A stretch of 64,000 bases of DNA from Bifiguratus adelaidae (Eukaryota > Mucoromycota > Endogonomycetes > Endogonales): positions 167,122-231,121 of the forward strand of contig MVBO01000009.1 of the NCBI GenBank assembly GCA_002261195.1, written 5' to 3'. Positions 12,001 to 28,921 of this stretch are shown here, in pieces. The notes under the pieces were generated by a model, which made no database searches, was not told where the DNA came from, and was given only the letters and a program-made list of their open reading frames with translations. Position 1 is the first letter of the stretch, and each line of letters starts with the position of its first letter. The translations under genes were made by a program, and so were the position numbers.

Positions 12001-13077
12001 ATGGCTACTCTTTTGCTAAGCAAAACAACCATGGCTGCTTTCGCAGCCATACCAACATCAACGCGACTGTCCTCAATAACAATGCCAATCGTCGCAAGGG
12101 CTCTTCGCGGAACTACTCCTGTGGTGGCGGTACGAAGCATGCATCTCTGGAAATGGCAAGAAAAGAAACCGCCGGTGGAAGTCACGCCGCTACCCGTTGA
12201 CCTCGCAAGAGAGATTCAAATGTCTAAACCGTTGCCAATGCTGGAGATCTTTCGTGGCAAGCCCTTGGATGGAAGGACATTGGAAGTTCTCGATATTGGA
12301 CTGAACAGACATCGTGTTCCTGTGACATTGACCGACAAGTTTGCTTATCGCCTGGTAAAGTTCTTGCGGTTGATTCCAGACACTTACTTTCGGGGGAATC
12401 ATTACATGCGAGCCGTCATGCTGGTATGTATTGCCATGAATTTGATGCAACAATGACTCACGAATGCTTCACAGGAAACCATCGCAGGCGTACCCGGCAT
12501 GGTTGGCGCAATGCTACGCCACTTGCGCTCACTTCGCAAATGTCAACACGATGGCGGCTGGATCATTCATTTGCTCCATGAAGCAGAAAATGAACGCATG
12601 CACTTGATGACCTGGATGAAATGCCTCAAACCTTCTACCGCCAACAGACTTCTCATCCTCGGCGCTCAAGGCATCTTTTTCAACGCCTACTTTGCACTCT
12701 ACTGCATATCACCTCAAATGGCTCATCGAATGTGCGGTTACCTGGAGGAAGAAGCCGTCATTTCTTACACACATTTCTTGGATGCCCTTGACCAAGGCAA
12801 ACTCGAAAACATGCCAGCCCCGAGTATTGCCAAGGAATACTGGAATCTGGTGCCGTCTGCTACGATTCGTGATGTCGTACTCGCCATTCGTGCCGATGAA
12901 GCGCTTCACAGAGATGCCAATCATCATCTGAGTGATCGATTGCTTATCGGCAAGGAAGACCTTCGTGAAGAGGCAGAAGAAGCTCTTCGACAAACACCGG
13001 AAGACTTGGCGTATCAGGGAAAGGAGGCACATGCACATGAAGCGGGTGTCGCGAGTCATTCATTGCGTTCTCAATAA
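12001..13077 (+). CDS. AOX1: Alternative oxidase, mitochondrial
   Basis: Cyanide-insensitive ubiquinol oxidase of the inner mitochondrial membrane, passing electrons from ubiquinol to oxygen without proton pumping. Two exons (12001-12423, 12475-13077) around a 51-bp phase-0 intron encode 341 residues, a normal fungal length. The N-terminus is rich in Thr/Ser/Ala/Arg without acidic residues, as in a mitochondrial presequence. All diiron-ligand motifs are present: LET (formed across the intron), [21 protein letters not shown] and [13 protein letters not shown]. The start codon is followed by a second Met ten codons later, so a slightly shorter form is possible. Expression is typically raised by respiratory or oxidative stress, but no specific regulatory site was identified here. 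Confidence 0.97.
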
Positions 13078-13219
13078 GATCAATGCACCTGCACCATGAT
13101 CAAAACTGCTGTATTGCTATAATCAGCACAATACACTTGTAGAGTTTCACATCGTCTGAACCTCTATCAGCTATGTACAGTACAAGTACGCCTCAACTGT
13201 CGATTTTCAAAGTCTCGAT

Positions 13220-15201
13220 CTAAAATCGTTGAAGACCTTGACCAGCTATAGGAGGGTTCGCCATATTGCTACCGTTGTTATTGTTGAACACGAAGCTGTT
13301 GTTGGGTCCTCCTGGTATTGCAGATGCACCTCCGGTTTGATTCTCCAAGCTCGGTAAGCTATGGCCGGGAGGAATCCCACCGAGCAATGCGCTAGTCAAA
13401 CTCGATGGTGGACCCCCAAGATTGCCCAACAAGCCGCTTCCGCCGAAACTTGAGTTCAATCCGCCTGTAGAGCCAGTGCCTGTTCTTTCTTCCAGCGAGT
13501 CGTACATTAACATGTACTCCTTCTTGACTTTTTCCCAGTTGTTCGGATCAAAGAAGATGTACGTTCCACGTTCATAGGATTGCGTCTTTGCGAACGGTTC
13601 GCTTCCTTCCTCCTTTGTTAACCAGAGCTTCAGCTCCTTGTGGAAGCGCCAATTACGATTATATCTGGATGAATGCGTTAACTTTGCTTCCTGGGTCCAC
13701 ATATGACTACTTACAGTTCTTGCGCCACCGCCTCCTGGAGTACATCGCGTGGTAGGGAGTAGAAAATGTACAGGAGAGTTTCGTCAGAGAAACCCCGGAG
13801 CTTACTCGCTGCATTTGGTGTATTTGGCACAGAGTAACATGATGGGAGATTGAATTCGGGTTCAATGTTGATACCGCTTGGGTTCTGAGTGTCCGCCCAT
13901 GGGGAGATGAATGTGGATGATAGCGATTCTGCTGCATTGAGGTTTAAGCCCAATGTAGTCAGATCTGATCCGAGTGCAAGCATCGAAAGGTCGGCATCTG
14001 TCATTCTGATCACTTCCAGCAGGCCTAATAACCCATATCTCTCGGTAGGGTCTGCCGATAGTCCATTGCTCAATCCAGATTGCGAGAGCACACCACCGAC
14101 AGAAGTGCCGTTTATACTGTCAACATTGGATTCTGGAGTTGACATTAAGCCATTGGTCCCAGAAAAGGACGTCGAAGTCGGTGCTGAGAACACATGACCA
14201 CCGATACCGCCAGCGGTTTTTGCGTACGACTGCTGCCTAATGTTAATTTCCGTTTCATAAAGACTTAGTAACTTTTTGACTGTGCTTACCTTGCTGGCCG
14301 ACTTTTCGAAATCAAGCAGGCCGCTACCAATTTGACCCATGCCTTCGTTGCCAGTCAACGATCCTGTTGCTGACGTAGCTGGCCCAAGCGGCCGTGATGC
14401 GGTGTTCTGATTGTGTGGAGTAGAATTAATCGTAGATAACAGGGACGAATATGATAGCCCGGAATTGCTTGTAGGTTGCATGGACGAACCAGGTCCCACT
14501 AGACCACTTCCACGAAGGAAATTGCTTTTTCCGCCCATGGAATGCTGGAAGTCGGCACTTCCATTCCCAGGCCAATTCATATTTAGCGCTGACGATGATA
14601 AATGATTGAATGAGGATCCCAGCGTTGAATTGAATGCTGATACAGCTTGGTCCATGCTCGTACCTTGCGTTAAAGAGTGGTTTCCTCCCACACCTGACAT
14701 GAAGCCTCCAAGGCCACTGGCTGAGTTGCTAAATGGCGACCGTTGCATCTGCGACAGGTCGCCCATGTTTCCTGAAGATGTCGGTTGAAGATGATAGGAT
14801 GATTGGAGGTTGGATGAAGGTTGATTGAAAGAGAGTGAGGAAGACGACAGGTTACCTAGTTGAGAAGAAGATCCCAAACCTATGTTGGACATTTGATTGG
14901 ACCCTCCGCCTCGAGAATGTCCTGGCGCGCCTGGTAGAGCTGGAAAGTCATCCATACTGAAATCTAGCAGAAAAGCCGCGATTAGTTCTTGATTGCAATA
15001 AGCTCAGCGTATGAGCTAATTACCGGAATTTGAAGCAAAGTTAGAGTTCCCAATGCTGCTTGAGTTAGACATTGGTGGCGGCAAGAGTCGCGTAGAGCTA
15101 CCTAGTGCCGGGAAGTCTGAAGGATCTAAACCGTCTCCACCAGACGGCATCCCGACTGAAGATGCATTTTGCTGATGAAAGTGCTGTCCAGAAGCTGACA
15201 T
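13220..15201 (-). CDS. NOT2: CCR4-NOT complex subunit NOT2
   Basis: Homologue of Not2/CNOT2, a scaffold subunit of the CCR4-NOT deadenylase complex. Exon 1 is 15201-15024 and the last exon 13664-13220. A probable 57-bp in-frame intron lies near 14230-14290 (GTAAGC, branch-like TTACTAAG, acceptor GGCAG). The N-terminus holds two DFPALP/DFPALG motifs in long Ser/Gly/Asn/Gln-rich disorder. Around the centre is RYGLLGLLEVIRMTDADL followed by LGSDLTTLGLNLN, the hallmark Not1-anchor region of Not2. The C-terminal NOT-box includes LLYIFYSLPRDVLQEAVAQEL, YNRNWRFHKELKLWL and YIFFDPNNWEKVKKEYML. A Gly/Asn-rich tail ends the protein, at about 640 residues. It is divergent from MCM5. Confidence 0.93.
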
Positions 15202-15320
15202 CTCAGCTTACACCAGACCAGCTATAGACACGGCTAAGAGTGCACAGTATGATACAGCTCAGCCTTCAATGCGCAAAAGCAACAGCTTTGAACACAGCCA
15301 ATGTCGCCAAATGGTGAATG

Positions 15321-15408
15321 TGACGTCATCAAAAGGAACTGAATTTGGCCAAATGTCTCAGCCAATCAGATTGCGCATTTGCTGACGCGTTAATTAAGGC
15401 GCGTTTCG
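15321..15408. promoter_or_regulatory. NOT2-MCM5 divergent promoter with CRE, CCAAT and MCB/E2F-like sites
   Basis: The 242-bp space has a perfect TGACGTCA at 15321-15328, CCAAT at 15362-15366, an MluI cell-cycle box ACGCGT at 15385-15390 and an E2F-like GGCGCGTTT just after it. MCB boxes bind MBF (Swi6-Mbp1 type) and drive G1/S genes including MCMs in yeasts. The sites are seen; their use here is inferred. Confidence 0.65.
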
Positions 15409-15443
15409 TTTTTGCGTGATCGTGTCATTTGGTTTCCTCTGTC

Positions 15444-18415
<2,972 letters not shown>

Positions 18416-18547
18416 TTGCGTGAAACGCATCTTCAACTTGTCATTGTAATATATTCTGATTCTTGATTGTCTGTCAGCTGCCCTTTGCCGTTCATGTGAA
18501 AGAACTGCATGTCGCTCGAACTCTAAACTTACTTCCAAATTTGGACA

Positions 18548-18577
18548 TTTTTACGCGCGCGTTTGTTGGAGGCGCGT
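18548..18577. promoter_or_regulatory. ACGCG/CGCGT-rich segment before CDC7
   Basis: The 208-bp MCM5-CDC7 gap contains ACGCGCGCGT and, shortly after, GGCGCGTC. These are core matches to MCB/E2F sites like those before MCM5, suggesting shared G1/S control. The gap is short enough that the sites could alternatively lie in the MCM5 3' UTR. Confidence 0.45.
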
Positions 18578-18623
18578 CAGATAGCCATCGTACTTATCCG
18601 CCTCCCCTTGTTATATCATACTC

Positions 18624-20418
18624 ATGGGGCTACTACAAGTATTACAGCAGGGCGAGCCTGTGAATATTGAGGACGAAACCAACGATGCGCCCACGGAGCC
18701 ATTGCCTGTGGGTTCAGAGCACGATCCAGTCTGTCGATCAGTCTCACGTCAAGGTGCTGAAACTGCCGTAGAGTCAGCGCAAGAAAAGACCACGACGGCC
18801 CAGGACATGCTTGCAGAGGAAGAAGTTGCGGCGAGGAAGGCGGAGATCGCAGCCGCAAGAGCACAACAGATTGAAAACGAGATCGAAGAGTTCACCACCT
18901 TGTTTCCCAGTATTTGCGAGCAGTATCGTATCGTTGGCAAAATCGGAGAAGGTAAACACTATCTCGCCACCTGCTATATTTGACAGTGCTCTAAACTCCG
19001 ACAAACAGGGACTTTTAGCTCGGTCTACAAAGCAGTTGACATCGACTATATGCGATATGACAACAGCAGCTGGGATCAAGCTAGATACGAGAACGGAGAC
19101 AACACCCAGCATGAAGAGGAATTGCTGGACTCTAATGGATTGAAACGGAAGTTCTCATCCGTGGAAAAGGAAAAATACGTGGCTATCAAGCGTATATACG
19201 TGACAAGTAGTCCGGAGCGAATTGCAAACGAAATATCTATATTGCATGAGCTCAGGTATGGCCCAGAATTACTCATACACGCTTTATGGTAATCAAATAC
19301 ATGCAGTGGAAGTGATAGCGTGGTACCATTAGTCACGGCAGTGAGGCACCGGGATCAAGTTGTTGTAGTCTTGCCTTATTTCAGACACGACGATTTCAAG
19401 GTAAGCAAACAAATTGGCGACCGTGAACACGACTTCTCATTGTTTCCTGGTTTGAACTCTATGCAGACCTTCTACAACAAATGCACATTGGTGGATATAA
19501 AGTACTATTTCCGGTCCTTATTCACCGCACTCAAGCACGTTCATGCCATCAACATCATTCACCGTGACATCAAACCATCTAACTTCCTCTATGACTTCAA
19601 GGCCCGCAAGGGTATTTTGGTAGACTTCGGTTTGGCGCATGTGAGTATAGATGTCTCTCGTCTCTATATACGTGCTCAATTACAATTTGTTATAGAAGCA
19701 AGATCAGCCGGATTCACCGCATCCGCATGCCGAAAGCAGTCGTGCACTCAGGGATTCCCAAAAGATCAATAGGGACAATCGAGCAAGATTGACAGAAAAA
19801 GCACCGCAGGAGCATGGCATCGTCTTCGAAGAAGGTCAAGTCGGTTACATCAAGAGTGATCCTCGCCCAGCAATAAAAGCAAGTCGTGCTGGGACAAGAG
19901 GGTTTCGTGCCCCAGAGGTGCTATTCAGAGTCGTTAAGCAAACAACAGGTAAGTTGAATACATACAAGCTCGAATTAGATTACTGAGATGCGCACAAAAG
20001 CAATAGACATTTGGGCAGCCGGTGTCATTCTTCTTTGTTTCTTGTCTGGAAGATTTCCCTTCTTCTGTTCAATGGATGATGTACAGGCTATCTTGGAGCT
20101 GGCGTGCATCTATGGCATCGATGAAATGGCGGCATGTGCGGCGATATATGGTGGGTCATGTCATTGAAATAATGATGTCCCTTTAACAAGTCCAGCGTAG
20201 ATCGTACATTCGAAACAAACGTGCCATCGCTCAAACATCAACGGAATTCATTTCGAAAGCTTTGTCTAAGGCTGAATCCAGAGGGAATGAAGGCTTTCAA
20301 GGAAGAGGATGAAAGATTGACCTTGGAAGCCCTCGACCTACTCAATAAGTGCATGGAACTGGATTGCACCAAGCGCTACACAGCTGAAGAAGCCTTGGCC
20401 CACCCCTTTCTCTCTTAA
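18624..20418 (+). CDS. CDC7: Cdc7/Hsk1-type DDK protein kinase
   Basis: Catalytic subunit of the Dbf4-dependent kinase, which phosphorylates MCM2-7 to fire replication origins. Several introns. About 85 residues of acidic, coiled-coil-like sequence (QQIENEIEEF) precede the kinase domain. Visible motifs are KIGEG with TFSSVYKAVD across an intron (glycine loop), YVAIKRIY (catalytic Lys), IIHRDIKPSNFLYD (HRD loop), GILVDFGLAH (DFG) and GTRGFRAPEVL, the Cdc7 signature. Between DFG and APE lies a kinase insert of roughly 75 residues, and between the glycine loop and the lysine another of about 40 acidic residues; both are typical of Cdc7. The domain ends with KRYTAEEALAHPFLS at the C-terminus. No Dbf4 partner is seen in the window. 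Confidence 0.94.
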
Positions 20419-20457
20419 CCCATGACAACTAGAGTTAAGCGCCATAAAGAGCTGTCT

Positions 20458-22785
<2,328 letters not shown>

Positions 22786-25700
22786 TTAGAGGTTTCGGAT
22801 CCAATGGATTCCCACAGCCTGTTCAAGGGTCTGAGGAGGCGGAGGTTAGCTCGGTTTTCATTCTCATTTGTCAGTCTTACCTTGGCATCCACTGCTGTGG
22901 GATGGGTACATCTATTGAATGCGCTCATGATCACCTCTTCCAGGAGCCGTGTTTGATACCTAGTAATACGCATGAGTATATCGCAAAAACGCGCTTGAAT
23001 ACTTACAGATCATCACGGAACCAAACCCAAAGCCGTGCGCGTACCCATTCCACATCAATTTGCAACCTCCAAAACTCTTGCTTCCCGAGTGTTTGAAGGC
23101 GGATGATCTCAATCCATGCCTTGAACACAATGCGGATGATGGCAGTACATATACCGTATCCGCTTGGATCAACCTTGCCAAATACTTCTACTTTCTCCGA
23201 GAAAAGACGATCAATGTCAATAAACGATTGCCTTCCGCTAGCAATGGTCTGTAGCACTTGCGGACAGAGAAGATTCTGTGGGGCTGTTTGCTTTGTGGTG
23301 ACAACGCTGGACAAGCTCGTTACACTAGGATTTGGTTGACTGCGGGGATCCCCTCTGGATTGCTGGTAGAACTCATGGCTAGCATTCACGTCCTCGCTCG
23401 CTTCGGATACTGTGTCATGTACTGGTGCATCATCTTCACTGGGAAATATGGTTTGTGCATCGCGATGACAAGCTTGAATCAGTCGAACAAGTTCTGCGCA
23501 AATTTGCGACGGCTCATTTAAGTGTTCGATCTGAGGCTGCGTGTCATAGCTTGCACGTAGCATATTCGAAAGCTGGCCTCCAATCATCATGACGTATTCG
23601 TTTAGCATGGCTTGGCCGGCTTCTCTGGCTGCTTCTGAGGATTCATCGAGGTCAGGTAGGAGATGCGGGGCTACCCGTACTTCGGTCGCGTCTTGAAATA
23701 GGCGGTTCGCGGCTTCAGGGTCGGGATAAAGGATATTGGAATAGGCTGTGTATATCTGCGCAATATTGTATTCTCCGAGATCAAAAACGAACCGCGAACA
23801 CATTAGGTACGTGACGGAATTCTCGAAGGTTAGATCCCCAGCCGGTTTCTATGACATGTTCATTAGCTATCGCGCGAAAATGGGTATGATCCGCATTAAA
23901 CGTACCATGGCTGTTTCTGTGATGCGCCGCATCCCAGTTTTCAAGGTTTTATCCACTTGAGCGAGGAACTTTTTTCTCGACTTTGAGCTCTCGAGTTTCT
24001 TTTCCAGGATGCTTGCGTCTCGCTGAATAACGGGAAATACCTCACTTGCAACAAAGCTTAGAAGCCATTCTTCGCAATCGAGAATAAAGGTTGCTTCCAT
24101 TCCTTCATAGCTATCAGATCTCTCTCGTCGAGCATCCTCGCTGATCTGAAGCCCGAACGCATTGATCCGTTCTGTCGGACATGTTAACACAAAATCAAAG
24201 TAGTCAATGCTTTGACTCACCTGTAATGCCTGTGGTAACAGTCGTCATGAGCGCGTATACAATGTTCGCTTCATACTCGGAAACGAAGCTTTCGACACGG
24301 CTCCATGCATCTAGAGATTTGCAAAGGTTATTGAACAGGGGTGCTTTCTTGAGGAGTAGCGCCAGAGTATCCATATCAGACTCCAACTTTGAGACCTCCG
24401 ATGTCTGATATACGACAATCAATGACCTTTCTGAAACCGCACAAAGCAACACTCACCGTCGGATCCAACGAATCTTTAATGATGCTCAAAGAACGGTTGA
24501 AACTGCGCATGGACACTTCTTGACTTCTCTTTGCAGCGTCCAAACGTTCCTAAAAATGCGTCAATGCCTGATTCACCTTTTTTTGGTTCCAATGCTACCT
24601 CGGCGCCCAATAACTGTTGCTTTCCCGCTATGAGTTTCATAATGTTCGCCTCGCGGTTACGAGAAGAAACACTGCTCGAGCGATGCCTCGCTGTTGCTTT
24701 CGCTTTTGAGTCTTGCAAGAAATAAAGCTGAAAAAGGCCAAGAGATGTATCTAACTCTGTCCACAAGTCAGTGATTGCCCGGTCATATTCTTCGGCACGA
24801 TTCACGGATGATGCATCGACATGAGCAGATATGACGTCGGCCATGGCTTGCAGATGGTCCTCTAATTTAGCACTCATACTAATTCAATACAAGGTTAGTA
24901 TCTCGCATGAGGAGCCCATTCGGCACCCTGAACCTACATAGGCAGATATTGTTGCCACAATTCGCTCAAATCTTCATCGAGAGTGACCAGCAAGCCCACG
25001 GTTTCGTTCACTGACTTTAGGGATTGCTATAACATTGGGTTAGGCCGGAAACATGACTAAGATCTTGATCCTTACCTTGCTGTCGTGGAATCGATTCCAT
25101 AGCTCTTCTCTCACACCCTTCATGATCTCCATCGCGTCCTTTTCAATACCATCAAACAGCTGTAATGACTTGTAATGAGCAAAAAGGGGTCGAGTCCTGA
25201 CATAGTATTGAACTGCGGTGGACAGTTGCCCTTTTTCCAAGCAAGATCGTAGACGCGTTGGCAGGTCGAAGATGAATTGAAGCTAATAAGATAATGATGA
25301 GCTCTTGGGCGCGACTAGCAATCCAAGACAGTTACCCGTTTCAAGGAATGATGGACATTGTTCAATTGCTGTATCTTTGTTCTCTTTGGCTCCATAGCTT
25401 CGTGGACCTTGGACGACTCCGTGAAAATCACATCCATTCTCGAGGAAAGCCTGGCCATTTCGTTTTCCATATTGTCAACATTTCGTCGCATCTAGATGAT
25501 CCTGCATGAGCAATCCAAGAGTCAATAGGATGGACTTGACCTACGTTTTGAATGGACTCTGTAGCGCTGATGAACTTGCCATAGTTTTCATATACGAGAG
25601 TCTTTAGTTCACCGTCTAGCTGTCGTGTTTCTGCGTATATTAAGTCCAAGTTCCTGAACATCCCCTCTTCCTTACCAGTGGCTAACTCGTTTCCCCGCTG

Positions 25701-25928
25701 CACCAGACCATTGAGCGGCTTCTCTGAGAGGATTTTCTTAAAGTACTGCTCGGCATCAAAGTTGACACTGTCTACACATGCTGCATTAGCGCATGGAGTC
25801 GCTTCACTCACAAGGATAACCTTGCCTATATTGAGGGGATCTGTGGTTGGAACACTCTCTGGCTTGTCAAAGCCATAAAAGCTCTTCAGCAATGTCCGAG
25901 ACTTGCGCTTTGGCGCTCCTTTGTTCAT
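22786..25928 (-). CDS. VPS51: VPS51 (GARP/EARP tethering complex subunit)
   Basis: Homologue of Vps51/Fat-free, which links the GARP and EARP complexes to SNAREs for endosome-to-Golgi traffic. The N-terminus has KSRTLLKSFYGFDKPE, then FDAEQYFKKILSEKPLNGLVQRGNEL and LKTLVYENYGKFISATESIQ, the core Vps51 motif shared with other CATCHR tethers. Next come RMSRSSKVHEAMEP-like helical exons and LEKGQLSTAVQYYVRTRPLF. Central and C-terminal exons form long helices to a final RCTHPTAVDAK joined over a 49-50 bp intron to a short last exon ending WIRNL. That intron has a GCTAAC branch and CTCCTCAG acceptor; without it the frame would run on to 22710. The start is the ATG giving MNKGAPKRKSRT. Total is about 800 residues in roughly ten exons. 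It is divergent from the Rrm4-like gene. Confidence 0.88.
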
Positions 25929-26359
25929 GAGCAAGAACAGAGCGCGAAATTGGAACGCGACAAGAGAACGAGAAACGTGTTAAAGACACGTGCAGAAGTG
26001 AAGAAGGAGGCTCTTTTAGCCAGAAGAAGGCTAGCGAGTGTCAATAGCGATGGAGTAGATAAATGCAACAGTAAGTATATCCTTCGCCAACAACTGATAG
26101 ACATCCAACTGCGCTATAAAGCCACTGTTGCACAGCTCCTATTTCTGCCTTTCTCTCTTCTTCTTCCCTTCCCTTCACTTCTGTGATTGTGAGGTAAGAG
26201 AGGCATAGAGACGTGTGGAAGGAATGCTAACCTCCTGCTAGACTTACTGTCTCTCATCAGTGACAAAGTATATAGAACCCAGGGGAGCTCATCGTCTGGC
26301 ATATACTCTACGAATTCCTGTTTATGAACCAACTTTATGACCAAGAGTAGCTTGCAGCT

Positions 26360-28748
26360 ATGGATATGAGCAAACCTGTGGTGAAGTTGCCTAAAGGCCG
26401 ATCTAGCGGAAGCCCAGACGGGAACGGCGAAGCTCCGAAAGACCTTCAGCGTGCTCCGTCGGCCCGATCGAAGAACGATATCTTTGGCAAGAAGCTTTAC
26501 ATTATCAACTTGACGAGCGCGGTCTCGGAAGCTGATCTGGAAAAACTTCTGGCAAAGAGCGGCGTCGTCGAGTAAGTCTATTCACTCCAATTCAAGGCAA
26601 TGTGAAATTTACGTGTGCTTAGGATTTCGCTCGATCCGTCAGAATCTGCTGAACGCAATGGTCATATTACATTCACTTCATCGCAGAAGGGTAAGGCTCA
26701 CTTCGCTCGCCGTTAGGCGTATGTAGTCACCATGCTCATGTGCTATTTAGCCGATCGAGCTTATGCCTTGTTCAACGGCGTCGTTCTGGAGCCTCATAAA
26801 TTCACGTTGAAGCTCAGGATCAAGGACCCAAAGAAGGGCGAGGATCCTCTTCCTTCAGGGACTATTCTCTCTGTTTCAGAGCTGCCGTCTATCGTGGATA
26901 ATACACACCTTCATGAATTGTTCCGGCCATTCGGGCCGTTATACATGTGTAGAACTTTGCTTGAGGGAGGCAAATTCCGAGGTAACGCTCTTGTGCAGTT
27001 CTTTGATGATCAGCACGCACGATCAGCGCAAGAAGAAATGGTGAGTTCCGATTGATTCGACGACGCCACTAAGCGCTTTACTTCAATAGCATTGCATTGA
27101 CATTAATGACAAGACAATGTAAGTTGCAGTCTGTATGTCTCAAATAGCGCAACTAGTCTCATGCACGATTCGCTAGCTCTGTTGTCCCTCTTGATGCGGC
27201 TCAAAAGAAAGCATTGGAGAAAGATGCCAAGGAAAAGTCTCAGGTACGGCTTGGCGTACGCGAGGGGGCTTGCGATTGATAATTACATAGTCCTTGAATG
27301 CCGCTGCGCCCGAGTTTCAGTACCATCTGAGCGGTGCCACCACCGTTGACGTTCCAATGGCAGGAACCGTCGATATGACCAACCTTTATATCAAGAATTT
27401 GGATCCGCAGGTCAAGAGTTCCGACTTGTTCAACAATTTTCGACGATTTGGTCGCATCATCAGCGCTCGTGTCATGAACAATGCCATGACTGGTCAGTCC
27501 AAGGGATTCGGTTTCGTCAGCTTCAGTCAACCGGAAGAGGCAGCACTTGCACTGCAACAAATGAACGGTCAATATATTCTCAGCAAACCAATCATGATTG
27601 CTTATCACGAGCCCAAGAAACCGCGTGAGAACAGAGCGTCGGTCATCATGGCATCTTTGGAAGCCTCACCTGTGGCGCCGATGAGTCCTGGTTATTCGTG
27701 AGTACCAGAAGGATTGATGCCCTATCGAAGCAATTTCTAATTCTACTGTCAAGATCGCAAGCCTCCACTCCGATGACTCCACAAGATATGATTAGCGATG
27801 TCCTCGCAAATCTAGACAATTTGCCTCAAGAAGTTGGGCATGCAGGACAGGGCTTGGGTGCTGAGGTAAGTAACAATGAGGATGTCAGGCAGCTAGGTAG
27901 CAAGTTATTCAATCACGACAGGGCTATAATTACGGACCATCCACCTTCGAACATGCTCCAAACAGGCCTACGCTACGCAGAAAGGGCTCCGCTGAATCTA
28001 TATCCTCTACAATGACCGCAACAAGTGCCATGATGCAAAGACAGAAACTCCAAGACGCGGTCTTGAAATTGGGCGAGGCAGAAGCGGTTGATGATATTGT
28101 TGATCTGCTGCTCACCTTGAAGAAGAAGGATCGATCCCTTTGCCTTTTCAATGTTGACTTTTTGCGCGAAAAGGTGCAACTAGCCAAGGAAGCGTTGCAA
28201 GCCTTCGCAGATGACGACGTGGAGATATTGAGTGTTACCTCACCAAAGAGTACAAACAGTTCCCCCAAGGATATCAAACCGAGCAGTCCAAAGGCCCATA
28301 GGATCAGTCAAGATCTCTCGGGAACATTTACCTTGCCACCTCAGACGTCCAAAGCCATTCCTATAGTTGCACCCAAGATTGCTGATACCCAACCAAAGGA
28401 CGAGAGTAAGAATATCTCTTCCGGAGGCGACAAAATCACCAATGGTACTAAGGAAAGTCGCAACAAAGAGATTGAAGAGTTCCTATCTTCAATCGAGGAC
28501 AAACCCATCCATGAGCAAAAGCAACAACTGGGTGATCGCCTTTTCCCACTGGTAAAGGTAGGTAAAATCTCGAAAATCACCCGTTGTGCTGACATTGCGG
28601 TCAGGCTACTGGCGTCAAACAGTCGCCCAAAATCACCATCAGACTCTTGGATACGGTAGATCTCCGCGAGCTCGCCTATATTATGCATGAGCCCGAGAAG
28701 CTCAAAGTCCATGTCGATGAGGCTTCCACTGCCTTCAACAAGGCCTAA
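26360..28748 (+). CDS. RRM4: Rrm4-like RNA-binding protein (three RRMs plus MLLE modules)
   Basis: Three RRMs followed by C-terminal MLLE domains, the layout of Ustilago maydis Rrm4, which carries mRNAs on moving endosomes along microtubules. RRM1 has KKLYIINLTSAVSEADLEKL and GHITFTSSQKADRAY; RRM2 has TILSVSELPSIVDNTHLHEL and FRGNALVQFFD; RRM3 has TNLYIKNLDPQVKSSDLF with a canonical RNP1 (SKGFGFVSF). A linker of about 100 residues leads to a first, divergent MLLE-like helical module (QKLQDAVLKLGEAEAVDDIV through FLREKVQLAKEAL). A second module (EQKQQLGDRLFPLVKAT, LRELAYIMHEPEKLKVHVDE) is a clear MLLE of the PABC class. Poly(A)-binding protein is an alternative, but PABPs have four RRMs and one MLLE. 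The last intron (after FPLVK) restores the MLLE frame. Rrm4 orthology should be checked by tree. Confidence 0.82.
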
Positions 28749-28921
28749 TGACTTATTTATATGCCTATCTATGCAGTCGACCTACATTGTCGATATCTAT
28801 ACCTTTGATGATATCAATATTCCATTAGCCTGTATTCCCAATAATACGTTGTTCTATGGCAAGTTCATCGCCAGTTTCTAAAATGCCTTGGACTCTATTG
28901 CTATTCGATAACTCTGGACCA

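Noticed and set aside
26360-28748. Poly(A)-binding protein
   Set aside because: Three rather than four RRMs, a divergent first MLLE module and an ELAV-like RRM3 do not fit Pab1.
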